Shown piece by piece: positions 53,070-62,325 of a stretch of DNA of 64,000 nt (position 1 is its first letter; each line of letters starts with the position of its first letter). The stretch covers positions 62,001 through 126,000 of the forward strand of contig NZ_NBOC01000009.1 in the NCBI RefSeq assembly GCF_002104455.1, in the 5' to 3' direction. Below the pieces are notes generated by a model that saw only the letters and a list, made by a program, of their open reading frames with translations, searched no databases and was not told the DNA's origin. Both the position numbers and the translations under genes were made by a program. Origin of the DNA: Colwellia chukchiensis (GTDB taxonomy: Bacteria > Pseudomonadota > Gammaproteobacteria > Enterobacterales > Alteromonadaceae).

Positions 53070-54356
53070 ATGGCTGACTTAAAAGCCTCTCTTAGTATCG
53101 ACGGTAATGTAATTGCGGACTTGCCAATTCTTAAAGGCAGTGCCGGCAATGATGTCATAGATATACGTACACTAGGTGGAGCAGGCTATTTCACTTATGA
53201 CCCAGGTTTTTTAGCAACAGCGTCTTGCGAATCTAAAATTACCTTTATTGATGGCGATAAAGGCATTTTACAGCATCGCGGTTATCCGATTGACAGTCTA
53301 GCCAAGCAAGCTGACTACTTAGAAGTTTGTTATATTTTACTTAATGGTCATGCACCAACTAAAACGCAATATGATGAATTTAAAAACATTATTACTAACC
53401 ACACTATGGTGCATGAAAAGCTAGTTCATTTCTTTCATGGCTTCTTACCCGATGCGCATCCGATGGCGATGTTATGTGGCGTAGTTGGCGCATTATCTTC
53501 GTTTTATCACAGTGACTTAGATATCCATGCTGCTGACCAGCGTATGCGTAGTGCCCACCGCTTAATTGCTAAAATGCCAACGATTGCCGCTATGGCCTAC
53601 AAATACAGCATAGGTCAGCCGTTTGTTTATCCTCGTAACGACTTAACTTATGCAGAAAACTTCTTACACATGATGTTCTCAGTACCTGCTGAGGAATATA
53701 AGGTAAGCCCGGTCGTTGCCCGTGCTATGGACCGTATCTTTACCTTACATGCGGATCACGAGCAAAACGCGTCAACATCAACGGTACGACTAGCAGGCTC
53801 ATCGGGTGCTAACCCATATGCCTGTATTGCTGCTGGTGTCGCATCATTATGGGGCCCTGCACATGGTGGAGCCAACGAAGCTTGCTTAACAATGTTAGAA
53901 GAAATTGGTTCGTTAGATCGCGTCGATGAATACGTTGCAAAAGCTAAAGACAAGTCAGATCCGTTCCGCTTAATGGGCTTTGGTCATCGAGTATATAAAA
54001 ACTTTGACCCGCGCGCGACGGTAATGCGTGAAACCTGTCATGAAGTATTAAAAGAACTTGGCATCAAAGATCCACTACTTGACGTTGCTATGGCACTTGA
54101 GAAAGTTGCCCTTGAAGATCAATACTTTATCGAGAAGAAACTCTACCCTAACGTTGACTTCTACTCGGGTATTATTCTTAAAGCAATTGGTATACCTACC
54201 AATATGTTTACGGTGATTTTTGCCATGTCTCGCACCGTAGGCTGGATTGCCCACTGGGATGAAATGCTTGGCCAAGCAGGTCAGAAAATCGGCCGTCCTC
54301 GTCAAAAATATACTGGTGAAATTAACCGAAAGTTTGTTCCACTAAGTGATAGATAA
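53070..54356 (+). CDS. gltA: Citrate synthase, type II (hexameric)
   Basis: 428 residues. Start [12 protein letters not shown] follows GGGATGGA; the frame extends 20 codons upstream but homologues start here. Motifs: [34 protein letters not shown]-like [11 protein letters not shown], catalytic His regions [11 protein letters not shown] and [13 protein letters not shown], and Asp in [19 protein letters not shown]. Makes citrate from oxaloacetate and acetyl-CoA; the type II enzyme is NADH-inhibited. Divergent from sdhC. Confidence 0.97.
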   Translation: MADLKASLSIDGNVIADLPILKGSAGNDVIDIRTLGGAGYFTYDPGFLATASCESKITFIDGDKGILQHRGYPIDSLAKQADYLEVCYILLNGHAPTKTQYDEFKNIITNHTMVHEKLVHFFHGFLPDAHPMAMLCGVVGALSSFYHSDLDIHAADQRMRSAHRLIAKMPTIAAMAYKYSIGQPFVYPRNDLTYAENFLHMMFSVPAEEYKVSPVVARAMDRIFTLHADHEQNASTSTVRLAGSSGANPYACIAAGVASLWGPAHGGANEACLTMLEEIGSLDRVDEYVAKAKDKSDPFRLMGFGHRVYKNFDPRATVMRETCHEVLKELGIKDPLLDVAMALEKVALEDQYFIEKKLYPNVDFYSGIILKAIGIPTNMFTVIFAMSRTVGWIAHWDEMLGQAGQKIGRPRQKYTGEINRKFVPLSDR

Positions 54357-54401
54357 AAGACAGTTTCTCGACTCAAGTCGTTAGCTGAAAACATAGTTGA
54401 T

Positions 54402-54430
54402 AAGGCAGCCTATTGGTTGCCTTTTCTTTT
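54402..54430 (+). terminator. Terminator after gltA
   Basis: AAGGCAGCC (54402-54410), loop TATT, GGTTGCCTT (54415-54423), with one G-T pair, followed by TTCTTTT. It begins 45 bp after the gltA stop. Confidence 0.9.
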
Positions 54431-54512
54431 AATACTTCATTAACTATTATTCCTATACAATAGTGTGATGTTTATAATATTGTTGAATTAATAATAAAGA
54501 TATCATGGTGCT

Positions 54513-56045
54513 ATGCCTGTGCTTGATCACATTTTAATTGTCGACGAACGCCGCTTAGTGCGTGAAGCGCTTGCCAAAATCATCCACGCTTGTGGCGTAA
54601 GTAAAGCAAGTATCGCCTGCGTAGAAAACGAAGATGATGCCATAGAATATGCCCAGTTCTCTCCGGTAAGCTTGCTAATTTGTGCCGATAACATTAACAA
54701 CGACAATGTTGAGGGCTTTCATGCGAGCTTATGCCAATATACAGCAAGCAAACAGTTGGCGACTATGGTTTTAGTGACAGATCAAGCAGCCGACTCATTT
54801 CGTCAGCCTAATAGTAGCAATAAGGCGTGGCTAACGCTCAGCCGTCCATACAAAAAACAACAAATTATCAGAGCGTTATTTAGCCTAACGCAAAACCCTA
54901 TTTTTGATTTTGACACCCAAGCAATTGAAAAATCGGCAAGCAATAACCTCGTTGCTCAGCATGAAGAAGAGACCCTTACCAGTAGCGAAAAAGCCACGGT
55001 ATTAGTGGTAGATGATGAGACCAGTAACATTGATGTGGCGGCGGGAAATTTGCGCCATATTTATCGGGTGATGGCAGCAAAATCTGGTGAAGACGCACTA
55101 AGAATAGTGGCTAGCAATAAGCATAACATCACCTTAATTTTACTCGATATTATGATGCCTGCAATGGATGGCTATCAGGTGTGTGCAGCATTGAAAGCAA
55201 AGCAAGCCAGCGCCGATATTCCGGTGATTTTCCTTAGCGCAAAAGCACAAATAGATGACATAAAGCACGGCTTTGATCTAGGGGCTGTTGACTATATTAC
55301 CAAGCCGTTAAATGGGGATCTATTGCGCGCACGCGTTGCTACTCACATCAGGCTACAACAGCAAAAACAGGCGCTCTCTGCGCAAATAACCACGTTAAAA
55401 GAAAACGCAAAGTTACGCGAAGATATTGAAAAAATAACCCAACATGACTTAAAAGCGCCACTAAATAATATTCTCTTTGAAACCTACCGCTTAGCGGATA
55501 AACGTGCGGCAAATGCCATTAATCGCGCCGTTAATAATGTGGTGAACATGGTCAATAATTCACTTAATTTATATAAAATTGAGCAAGGAATTTATACCTT
55601 TATACCGCAAGCAACCAATATTAATACCTTGATCACTGATGCGATAAACGCCGTATCTAGCATTACAAGTGATAAAAATATCAATATCGCACTACAAGGC
55701 TTTGATGTTGAACACACTATCTTAGCCGAGCCGCTGCTGTGTTTATCCATTTTTAATAACTTAATAAAAAATGCCGTTGAAGCCTCACCAATCAATAAAA
55801 CCATTACCCTGCAGTTGTCTCACCAGTCGGGCACAATCTGCTTTCAATTAACCAACGATGGCGTAATACCGCCAGAAATCCGTAGTGGGTTATTTGAAAA
55901 GTACACAAGTTCAAACCATCAAACCGGTGTTGGTTTGGGGACGTATTCAGCTAAACTGATGACGCAAGTTCAGCATGGCGATATCAATTTTGAGATTATC
56001 AACAACCAACAAACGCGTTTTACAGTCAACTTGCCTGCAGCCTAA
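54513..56045 (+). CDS. Receiver-receiver-histidine kinase hybrid, soluble
   Basis: 510 residues without a membrane segment. The first receiver (about 5-130) is degenerate: DER in place of the acidic pair, ICADN at the phosphosite, RPYKK at the Lys position. The second (about 163-280) is canonical: VVDDE, LILLDIMMPAMDGY, FLSAK, DYITKPLN. A kinase follows with H-box TQHDLKAPLNNILF, N-box NNLIKNAVEASP, and GVGLGTYSAKLM. This order (receivers first) suggests that phosphorylation of the receiver regulates the kinase, or an intramolecular relay. No partner output gene is next to it. Starts 82 bp after the gltA terminator. Confidence 0.8.
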   Translation: MPVLDHILIVDERRLVREALAKIIHACGVSKASIACVENEDDAIEYAQFSPVSLLICADNINNDNVEGFHASLCQYTASKQLATMVLVTDQAADSFRQPNSSNKAWLTLSRPYKKQQIIRALFSLTQNPIFDFDTQAIEKSASNNLVAQHEEETLTSSEKATVLVVDDETSNIDVAAGNLRHIYRVMAAKSGEDALRIVASNKHNITLILLDIMMPAMDGYQVCAALKAKQASADIPVIFLSAKAQIDDIKHGFDLGAVDYITKPLNGDLLRARVATHIRLQQQKQALSAQITTLKENAKLREDIEKITQHDLKAPLNNILFETYRLADKRAANAINRAVNNVVNMVNNSLNLYKIEQGIYTFIPQATNINTLITDAINAVSSITSDKNINIALQGFDVEHTILAEPLLCLSIFNNLIKNAVEASPINKTITLQLSHQSGTICFQLTNDGVIPPEIRSGLFEKYTSSNHQTGVGLGTYSAKLMTQVQHGDINFEIINNQQTRFTVNLPAA

Positions 56046-56544
56046 GCGCAGTTGCCGAGCTTTTAGCCGTGACTAAACGCCCTGTACTAGCGTGACCGGC
56101 AAATCGACGTCACTTGTAGTGCAAAAAATAGCTATTCTCGCTACTTATATCTCTGCTAAAGCCTAATTGATGTTCAATTATCAAACAATACAAGCGACAT
56201 ATCGTACAAGTGGCCATGCTTGTGGCAGCTTGCGCAAAGAAAAACTTGATCTATTCGATAAAAAGCTTAAATTTTTGACGCTCTACTTCACAAACTTTAT
56301 CAAAAAAAACAACCAAAACGGTCAAATAACAACCAGCCTGTACAATAAATCAGCACGGTATTTTGTATGCACCATCATAAATTTTGATACTTGTAATCAC
56401 CAAAATGAATAGTAAAATTAACAAACAACACTAGCGCGTGCTGATTTTTCAGGACTATTTTTGCAGCCGTTTGTTTGGCCTTTATACAAGGCTGAGCCTG
56501 TAAATTGTAGTTATGCTACTCGCACAGGCGAAAATGTAGTAATA
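56046..56544. other. Non-coding stretch after the hybrid kinase gene
   Basis: 499 bp, AT-rich, mostly without structure until 56463. An 81-codon frame at 56167-56412 begins with TTG-ATG, has no ribosome-binding site and a low-complexity Lys/Asn composition, so it is not called. Confidence 0.4.
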
Positions 56545-56562
56545 ATGCCAAACAAACGCTGC
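56463..56562 (+). other. Structured DNA/RNA element with nested stems before a small reading frame
   Basis: Outer stem: GCAGCCGTTTGTTTGGC (56463-56479) with GCCAAACAAACGCTGC (56547-56562), 16 bp and one bulged C. Inside are GCCTGT (56496-56501) with ACAGGC (56524-56529), enclosing GTAG/CTAC (56507-56510 and 56516-56519). An alternative stem GCCTT-TATAC-AAGGC (56478-56492) competes with the outer one. This resembles a multi-branch regulatory RNA or a small mobile repeat. It does not match a riboswitch I know. Confidence 0.55.
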
Positions 56563-56715
56563 ATGATGGCTTCGCTTGAACAAAATTCAACCGCGAAACA
56601 TCAACACGATCTAAATACATTGTTAGAGACCTTAAAAAATCCGCAAAGCGCTACTTTGCATTATCGTAATTTTCGTCGTAATAACGTACTTTCAACTCAC
56701 AAGAATACCGAATAA
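56545..56715 (+). CDS. Possible small protein, 56 residues
   Basis: ATG at 56545 lies right at the 3' arm of the structured element. The frame (MPNKRCMMASLEQNSTAKHQ... ending STHKNTE) is polar and basic, with no membrane segment. I do not recognise it, and no strong ribosome-binding site is visible (AATGTAGTAATA precedes it). A plus-strand terminator 120 bp later shows that some transcript ends there. It may be a real short gene, or an accident. Confidence 0.3.
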   Translation: MPNKRCMMASLEQNSTAKHQHDLNTLLETLKNPQSATLHYRNFRRNNVLSTHKNTE

Positions 56716-56835
56716 ATGCACTTATCTCTGGTGCAGATTATTAGCGACAGTTAGCACCAAAGACAACGCTTTACTGCAACTTTAACACTTTAAATAACCC
56801 GCTTAGCGCAGCTAAAATAACGCCCAGGCACTTTA

Positions 56836-56859
56836 CCCTGTGAGTCAGGGCTTTTTCTT
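56836..56859 (+). terminator. Plus-strand terminator upstream of tcdA
   Basis: CCCTG (56836-56840), loop TGAGT, CAGGG (56846-56850), then CTTTTTCTT. It stands before the tcdA promoter, so it ends a transcript from further left, either the kinase gene with a long 3' region or an unannotated RNA in 56046-56835. Confidence 0.7.
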
Positions 56860-56919
56860 AAAATTTTTCAACGTGTAGGCTAATTTGCCGCCGACATAGA
56901 TAGCATTAGCCCTATGGAC

Positions 56920-56928
56920 TGCTATAAT
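56920..56928 (+). promoter_or_regulatory. Extended -10 promoter element for tcdA
   Basis: TGCTATAAT is a perfect extended -10 (TGnTATAAT), 32 bp before the tcdA ATG. The -35 position is weak, which extended -10 promoters tolerate. Confidence 0.6.
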
Positions 56929-56960
56929 GCGCAGCGAAATTTTTATTAGGTAAATTTAGT

Positions 56961-57758
56961 ATGTCAGATTATCAATTAAGGTTCGGGGGTATAGCTCGAC
57001 TTTATGGCAATAGCGCCAGTCACGCACTCCAACAAGCTCATTTCTGTGTTATTGGTATTGGTGGTGTTGGCTCGTGGGCTGCAGAAGCTTTAGCCCGAAA
57101 CGGTGTTGGCCAAATCACCTTAATTGATCTTGATGACTTATGTGTTACCAACATTAACCGTCAGATTCACGCGCTTACCGACACTATAGGGTTAAGTAAA
57201 GTAGATGTCATGCGAGACCGAATTCAGCAAATTAACCCTCAATGTCAGGTTAACGCTATTGAAGACTTTATTACCTTAGAAAATATCGCAATGTTGTTAA
57301 CCAACTCTTTTGACTATGTGATTGACGCCATAGATTCTGTCGCGGTGAAGTGCGCCTTGATAGCACACTGTAAGCGCAGCAAAATTCCGTTAGTCACCAT
57401 TGGCGGTGCGGGTGGACAAATTGATCCTAGTAAAATTACCCTGACTGATTTAAGCCAAACCTTCCAAGATCCCCTATTAGCTAAAGTTCGCAATCAACTG
57501 CGCCGTGAATACAACTTTTCTCGTAATGTTAAGCGAAAATTTGCAATAGATGCGGTATTTTCCACCGAGCAGCTACGCTATCCTGATGCCGAGGGCAATA
57601 TTTGCCATGCAAAACAGGCTAGCTCGGGTGCCATGCGACTCGATTGTAGTGGCGGCTTTGGTGCTACAACCCATGTCACTGCTTGCTTCGCATTTTTTGC
57701 CGTAGCAAAAGCCACGGAAAAATACTTACAGCGCGCATTAACGCAAAGTAAAAGTTAA
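56961..57758 (+). CDS. tcdA: tRNA threonylcarbamoyladenosine dehydratase
   Basis: 265 residues of the E1-like superfamily (formerly CsdL/YgdL). Motifs: RFGGIARLYG start, ATP-binding VIGIGGVGSWAAEALARNGVG, DLDDLCVTNINRQIHA (Arg that contacts ATP), DAIDSVAVKCALI and TIGGAGGQIDPSKI. It cyclises t6A37 in tRNA to ct6A. In E. coli it works with CsdA-CsdE as sulfur or electron partners; here it converges on a fused CsdA-CsdE gene 10 bp away, keeping the link. Confidence 0.94.
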   Translation: MSDYQLRFGGIARLYGNSASHALQQAHFCVIGIGGVGSWAAEALARNGVGQITLIDLDDLCVTNINRQIHALTDTIGLSKVDVMRDRIQQINPQCQVNAIEDFITLENIAMLLTNSFDYVIDAIDSVAVKCALIAHCKRSKIPLVTIGGAGGQIDPSKITLTDLSQTFQDPLLAKVRNQLRREYNFSRNVKRKFAIDAVFSTEQLRYPDAEGNICHAKQASSGAMRLDCSGGFGATTHVTACFAFFAVAKATEKYLQRALTQSKS

Positions 57759-57768
57759 CGATTAAGTG

Positions 57769-59463
57769 CTATTGCACTCCAACTGCTTGATAGATTTTTT
57801 TGACGATGGCACGCACACCATTGCCGCGTGAAGGGCTTAAGTGTTGTAGTAACCCTAATTCAGCAAAATAGCCGTCCATATCAAAAGCCCGAATTTGGGC
57901 TGCTGTTTTCTGATTAACAGCGGCTAAAATAATGGCTAACAAGCCTCGAATAATTTTAGCATCACTGTCGGCTTTAAACTGAAATACGCCATTAGGCGCT
58001 TGAAAGCTCTGCAGCCAAGCATGACTTTCACAGCCCGAAATTAATGCCTGTGCAGTTTTTTCTTCATTACTTAGCCGCGGTAGAGCTTTGCCAAGCAGCA
58101 TAATTTCGCGATGCTTGCTATCCCAGCTTTTAGCCTTGGCAAAAATCGCCTGAATATCTGCAACCTTAAGCGACTTATTAATTGGTTTAATCGTCTGTGT
58201 ATTCGCAGGGGCAATTACCCTTGAATCGGCACTCTTAACGCTTAATTTTTCTTGGCTTATACGTTGCAAAGCCGTGACAGCATAATCAACTTCAGCAAAG
58301 CTATTATAAGCTGACAATGATAAACGCAAGCATCCGTCAAGCTGTAAATATGACATCAAGGGCATAGCACAATGATGACCTGCACGAATAGCAACCCCAA
58401 CACTATCTAATGCCGCCGCAACATCATGATTATGATGTTCAGCTAAAGTAAATGAAAAAACGGGGATATCCGGCGCAGCTTCAACGATAAAGGCTAGACC
58501 AGGGACGGTTACCAGTTGTGTAAAACAATAATCGCGTAGCCTGTTTTCATAATCTAATAGCGCACGACATGGCTGCTGATTAAGAAAATCAATGGCTGCC
58601 CCAAAGGCAATAATACCGGCAATATTAGGTGTACCTGCTTCAAATTTATGCGGTAGCGTATTAAAGGTTGTGTGGTCAAAGCTAACGCTTTTTATCATTT
58701 CACCACCACCTTGATATGGTGGCATTTTATCTAGCAACTCTTGTTTTCCATACAATACCCCAACCCCAGTAGGACCATACATTTTATGAGCGGAGAAGAC
58801 ATAAAAGTCACAACCTAGTGCTGTCACGTCAACAGGTATATGGGCTATTGCTTGCGCGCCGTCAATTAAGGTTAATGCTTGAAACCTTTTTGCTACTCTA
58901 ATAATGTCTGCCACTGGATTAATTTTACCAATAACATTGGAAATATGAGCCACGCAAACGATTTTAGTGCGCTCGCCTATCACTTGCTCTAATTGCTCTG
59001 TGGCAATAACACCATTTTCATTCAATGCAAGTAGCTTTATTTTGGCGCCAGTTTGCTCGGCAACCAGTTGCCAAGGAACGATATTAGCGTGGTGCGCACA
59101 ATAACTTAAGACTATTTCATCTCCCGCTTTTAAGCTACTACGCCCCCAACTTTGGGCCACCAAATTTATACTTTCGGTGCTGCCTTTAGTCCAGATAACT
59201 TCTTGCTCTGTGTTGGCATTAATAAAGTTTTTAACACTGCTGCGCGCTTTTTCATAATCCATTGTCGCCATTGTGCTTAAGGCGTGAGATGCGCGGTGTA
59301 CGTTGGCATTACACCTTTGATAATAATCTTGGTAACTGTCAATAACACACTGTGGTTTTTGCGTTGTCGCAGCATTATCAAAATAAATTAAGGCTTGCCC
59401 ATTAACTTGCTCAGTTAAAATGGGAAATTGCTGACGAAAGTCACGAAAAGAAAAATTTTCCAT
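57769..59463 (-). CDS. Fused cysteine desulfurase and SufE-type sulfur acceptor (CsdA-CsdE)
   Basis: 564 residues. Residues 1-405 are a group II cysteine desulfurase: PLP Lys K227 (FSAHKMYGPTG), catalytic Cys C365 (RAGHHCAMPLM), and FDNAATTQKP at the start. After a linker of about 30 residues, residues about 433-560 are a SufE/CsdE domain with acceptor Cys C478 (LISGCESHAWL) and the C-terminal FDMDGYFAELGLLQHLSPSRGNG. In E. coli these are two proteins (401 and 147 residues). The fusion would hand the persulfide from C365 to C478 within one chain. Adjacent tcdA supports the Csd rather than the Suf branch. Confidence 0.93.
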   Translation of the reverse strand: MENFSFRDFRQQFPILTEQVNGQALIYFDNAATTQKPQCVIDSYQDYYQRCNANVHRASHALSTMATMDYEKARSSVKNFINANTEQEVIWTKGSTESINLVAQSWGRSSLKAGDEIVLSYCAHHANIVPWQLVAEQTGAKIKLLALNENGVIATEQLEQVIGERTKIVCVAHISNVIGKINPVADIIRVAKRFQALTLIDGAQAIAHIPVDVTALGCDFYVFSAHKMYGPTGVGVLYGKQELLDKMPPYQGGGEMIKSVSFDHTTFNTLPHKFEAGTPNIAGIIAFGAAIDFLNQQPCRALLDYENRLRDYCFTQLVTVPGLAFIVEAAPDIPVFSFTLAEHHNHDVAAALDSVGVAIRAGHHCAMPLMSYLQLDGCLRLSLSAYNSFAEVDYAVTALQRISQEKLSVKSADSRVIAPANTQTIKPINKSLKVADIQAIFAKAKSWDSKHREIMLLGKALPRLSNEEKTAQALISGCESHAWLQSFQAPNGVFQFKADSDAKIIRGLLAIILAAVNQKTAAQIRAFDMDGYFAELGLLQHLSPSRGNGVRAIVKKIYQAVGVQ

Positions 59464-59630
59464 AAAGTACTAATCATATTCACTAAAGTTACCAAAGTTA
59501 ATTATATCGTAACTCAGGTCAAGAAAGCCGCATTGAAAAAGAAAATATTTCTCTAAAATATGTAAATTGAGACAGCAAAATCTGCAAATTTGCGCTATAA
59601 CTTAAGAGTGTTAATCGAGGAGCCTGAAAT

Positions 59631-59858
59631 ATGACACTTTTTTCGTGGTTTAATAATTCTACGCGGGTTAATTCTCCAAAAAATACTAAGGCGTCGTTAG
59701 AGCAAGAGTTATCAACATTCAATAACAACACTATGTGGCCAATCGCAAAAGTAAGAGGAAACATTTCAAGACAACAACAGGCCTACCTAAAAGTTACCGC
59801 ACATATCAAACAAGAAGCAAAGCTAAAGGTACTCAAAGAACAAGTAAGTAAAGTTTAA
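59631..59858 (+). CDS. Small conserved-looking orphan protein, 75 residues
   Basis: ATG follows a strong GAGGAG at about 10 bp, the best ribosome-binding site in this region. The protein is polar and basic with a late helix (RQQQAYLKVTAHIKQEAKLKVLKEQ) and no signal or membrane segment. I do not recognise it. It is divergent from csdA-csdE and converges on the metalloprotease gene. A longer minus-strand frame overlapping it has no ribosome-binding site. Confidence 0.58.
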   Translation: MTLFSWFNNSTRVNSPKNTKASLEQELSTFNNNTMWPIAKVRGNISRQQQAYLKVTAHIKQEAKLKVLKEQVSKV

Positions 59859-59919
59859 CCTGCAGAAAATTTAAATTTAGTCAATTAACGCGTTGTTTGT
59901 GATCTAGTTGGCTAAATTT

Positions 59920-61347
59920 TCAATCTATCACCATTTCCTGTAACAGCTCAATCGCTTGCCCAAGCTCACCTTGCTCGGCTAAGGCCTTACTGACATTAAA
60001 ATGATAGCTCGGCATTAAAAACTGCCTCGGCGCAAGTCGCAGTATTTCTAAATACTGACTTGGCAAGGTCAGCTCAAAATATTCTAATTTGGTACGCTTT
60101 GACAACGGCTTAAACGCTTTTACATTGCCATTACGCTCACAAGTACTGGCGCTGAATAGCCCTATTTCATCTTGAAATTCACTTGGTGTACCGAGCTTCC
60201 ATTCGCCTTGTATATTGCGACTTAAAATTGGTGTTGTTGGCGCGATTAAACTGCGCCAAGGTACTTGCGCTAAAACTTGCGCTCTTATGTCTTCGCGTTG
60301 CCCTTGATAATCACTTGTTAATACGACTATGTTGTGTGCAAATGGTGCTGACTGGTTTTGCTGACATTTTTGGTGCTGACTTGGTAGCGGGTATTCATCA
60401 ACAAAGCCGATAAAATGGCTCAACTCGTGCACTAAAACATCAACAGTATCTTGTTGATCAAGGTACATAATACCGTTATCCACATAGGCACCACCTTGCT
60501 CAACAATTAAGCCTATATAACGACTATTAATTAATTCTTGTTGACGCCAAGCTGTTGCCCGACAGTTAATTCTTTGATGTTTTTGATGCTGGCAATCTAG
60601 CACATCAGCTGCGATGTAGCGCGGTGTTTGCAAACAAATTAACTCGCTTAGCGGGTGTTGTGAAAAATCATCAATTAATTGTTGTCCGTGTCGTAAGCCG
60701 TTCAAGTTTGTCGCAAATAACTGAACGCTGATCACGCACGAAAACGGTTTAGCATATCGGCTGTTACTAACGTCAATCGCAACATCAGCGCCAAAAGCCC
60801 AATACTGTGCCAATTCATAATAAAGCGTGCTATTTTCACTCGCTTTTAGGCGTTGCTGGTTTTCAACGATAAAGGCGAGCTCGCCCTGCTGTAAGGCAAC
60901 TTGATAGCGCAGCGATAGTGCCTGATCATTATTTAATATTGGCTTTAGCAGTGCTGCTATAGACTGATATTCTTGCTGATTAAAATAGATTTTAGCTAAT
61001 GCTAGTCGTGCCTGACTATGGGCTTGGCGAATTGCCGTTTGATACCATAGTGTTGCGAATGCGAGTTGTTGTTGCTGTTGAAAATGTACACCCAATTGAT
61101 AGGCAACCTCACCCTGACTATCCGCATAGAGTTTAGCTAAATGTAACCAGGCGTTAGGCTTACTTTGTTGCAGTTGTGCTAAACGCGTTTCGACATCCGT
61201 TATCGGTGTCAGCAGTTCAAGTAGCTTAAGTTGTTGCCGCGTTATCGTCGCGTTATTAATTTTTGCGTTATAGTCTTCAATAATGAACAAAGCACTGAGC
61301 AGCATTATGCCAAACATAACGAGCAATGCTTTGAAATAAACAGCCAC
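59920..61347 (-). CDS. Membrane-anchored putative zinc metalloprotease with Sel1/TPR-like repeats
   Basis: 475 residues. One N-terminal membrane helix (about 5-23), then helical repeats (about 60-175; AWLHLAKLYADSQGEVAYQLG, LALAKIYFNQQEY) of Sel1/TPR type, then a domain with HELSHFIGFVDEY at 307-319. HExxHxxGxxDEY is close to the zinc motif of the M64 (IgA protease) family. Several Cys (204, 238, 252, 262) in the extracytoplasmic part could form disulfides. A final TPR-like helix pair follows (VSKALAEQGELGQAIELLQ). I do not recognise a named family. GTG start; AAGG lies very close, so the start is uncertain. 22 bp after nlpI on the same strand. Confidence 0.7.
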   Translation of the reverse strand: MAVYFKALLVMFGIMLLSALFIIEDYNAKINNATITRQQLKLLELLTPITDVETRLAQLQQSKPNAWLHLAKLYADSQGEVAYQLGVHFQQQQQLAFATLWYQTAIRQAHSQARLALAKIYFNQQEYQSIAALLKPILNNDQALSLRYQVALQQGELAFIVENQQRLKASENSTLYYELAQYWAFGADVAIDVSNSRYAKPFSCVISVQLFATNLNGLRHGQQLIDDFSQHPLSELICLQTPRYIAADVLDCQHQKHQRINCRATAWRQQELINSRYIGLIVEQGGAYVDNGIMYLDQQDTVDVLVHELSHFIGFVDEYPLPSQHQKCQQNQSAPFAHNIVVLTSDYQGQREDIRAQVLAQVPWRSLIAPTTPILSRNIQGEWKLGTPSEFQDEIGLFSASTCERNGNVKAFKPLSKRTKLEYFELTLPSQYLEILRLAPRQFLMPSYHFNVSKALAEQGELGQAIELLQEMVID

Positions 61348-61369
61348 GCCTTAGTTACTCAAAATGCGA

Positions 61370-62299
61370 CTAGGGTAAGCTGGATTGCTGCATAGCTTGG
61401 CGCATTAAATCAAGCTCTAGCTTGGCATACCTATGCTCGACAAACTCATAAACATTGGTGCTTAGCGCAAGCTTGAAGAAATTAATGGCAGCATTAACAT
61501 CGCCCTGCATTTGGCTATATTTACCTAAATAAAAATACGCTTCGCACAAACGTTCTGTTAATGCCTGATTGCTATGTATATTTTCAGTAAGTTTAGCAAT
61601 AAACATCGCTTGACTCAGCTCGCCTAAGTACAACTTAATAACATTTTTTGCCCATACCTTATCATTCACAAATTGAGCATAAGTTAATAAGCTCTGATGG
61701 GCTTGTTGCTGATCTAATTCTACATCGGCTAAGTACTGCCATAAGACACGATATGGATCGTTTTGCTGTAGCTCTCTAAATATTTTGAAATCATCAGCGG
61801 CTAAGTTAGGTCTACCGCCATAATATAAAGCAATACCTCGATTGAAATAAGCAAAATCATAGTCCGGGTCTAACTCAATAACGGAGTCAAATGCGTCGTA
61901 TGACTGATTAAACTCTTGTAGCTGGGTAAAGTGAATGCCTAAAAAGTTATAAGCATCTGCCATGTCTGGCTTGAGCTGGATAGCTTGATTAAAGTCATTA
62001 TGAGCCAAAGCCCTTAACCCAAACTTGTCATATTTTATACCACGCTGATAAAACAGCTCGGCACGCTGTTCATCACTTATTTTTGCACGTTGCAGTACTT
62101 GGCTAATTCGTCCAACCGCAATCTCATCTTTGATATTTATCGGCAACGGCTCGGCAATAATCAACTCACCGATAGCGGACTGCGATGGCGCAGTTGTAGT
62201 ACATGCCTGCAACAATATTAGGCTTGTCGCGACGAGCACACCTGAAAATAGCTGTCTTGAGAAATAAGGTTTTAAATTTAAGTACACGAAAATCAACAT
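61370..62299 (-). CDS. nlpI: Lipoprotein NlpI
   Basis: About 309 residues. A signal peptide with lipobox (LILLQAC) anchors it to the outer membrane; TPR repeats follow, with LGLRALAHNDFNQAIQLKPDMADAYNFLGI and FNRGIALYYGGRPNLAADDF, nearly as in E. coli NlpI, and the end FVEHRYAKLELDLM. NlpI is an adaptor that brings peptidoglycan hydrolases to Prc protease. It lies after pnp as in E. coli. The ATG at 62299 has AGG directly before it; a longer frame and a GTG four codons later are alternatives. Confidence 0.92.
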   Translation of the reverse strand: MLIFVYLNLKPYFSRQLFSGVLVATSLILLQACTTTAPSQSAIGELIIAEPLPINIKDEIAVGRISQVLQRAKISDEQRAELFYQRGIKYDKFGLRALAHNDFNQAIQLKPDMADAYNFLGIHFTQLQEFNQSYDAFDSVIELDPDYDFAYFNRGIALYYGGRPNLAADDFKIFRELQQNDPYRVLWQYLADVELDQQQAHQSLLTYAQFVNDKVWAKNVIKLYLGELSQAMFIAKLTENIHSNQALTERLCEAYFYLGKYSQMQGDVNAAINFFKLALSTNVYEFVEHRYAKLELDLMRQAMQQSSLP

Positions 62300-62325
62300 C
62301 CTAGTAATTTTAATTTTGAGTATAT

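Noticed and set aside
56167-56412. 81-codon frame after the hybrid kinase gene
   Set aside because: No ribosome-binding site; Lys/Asn-rich low-complexity translation typical of AT-rich non-coding DNA.
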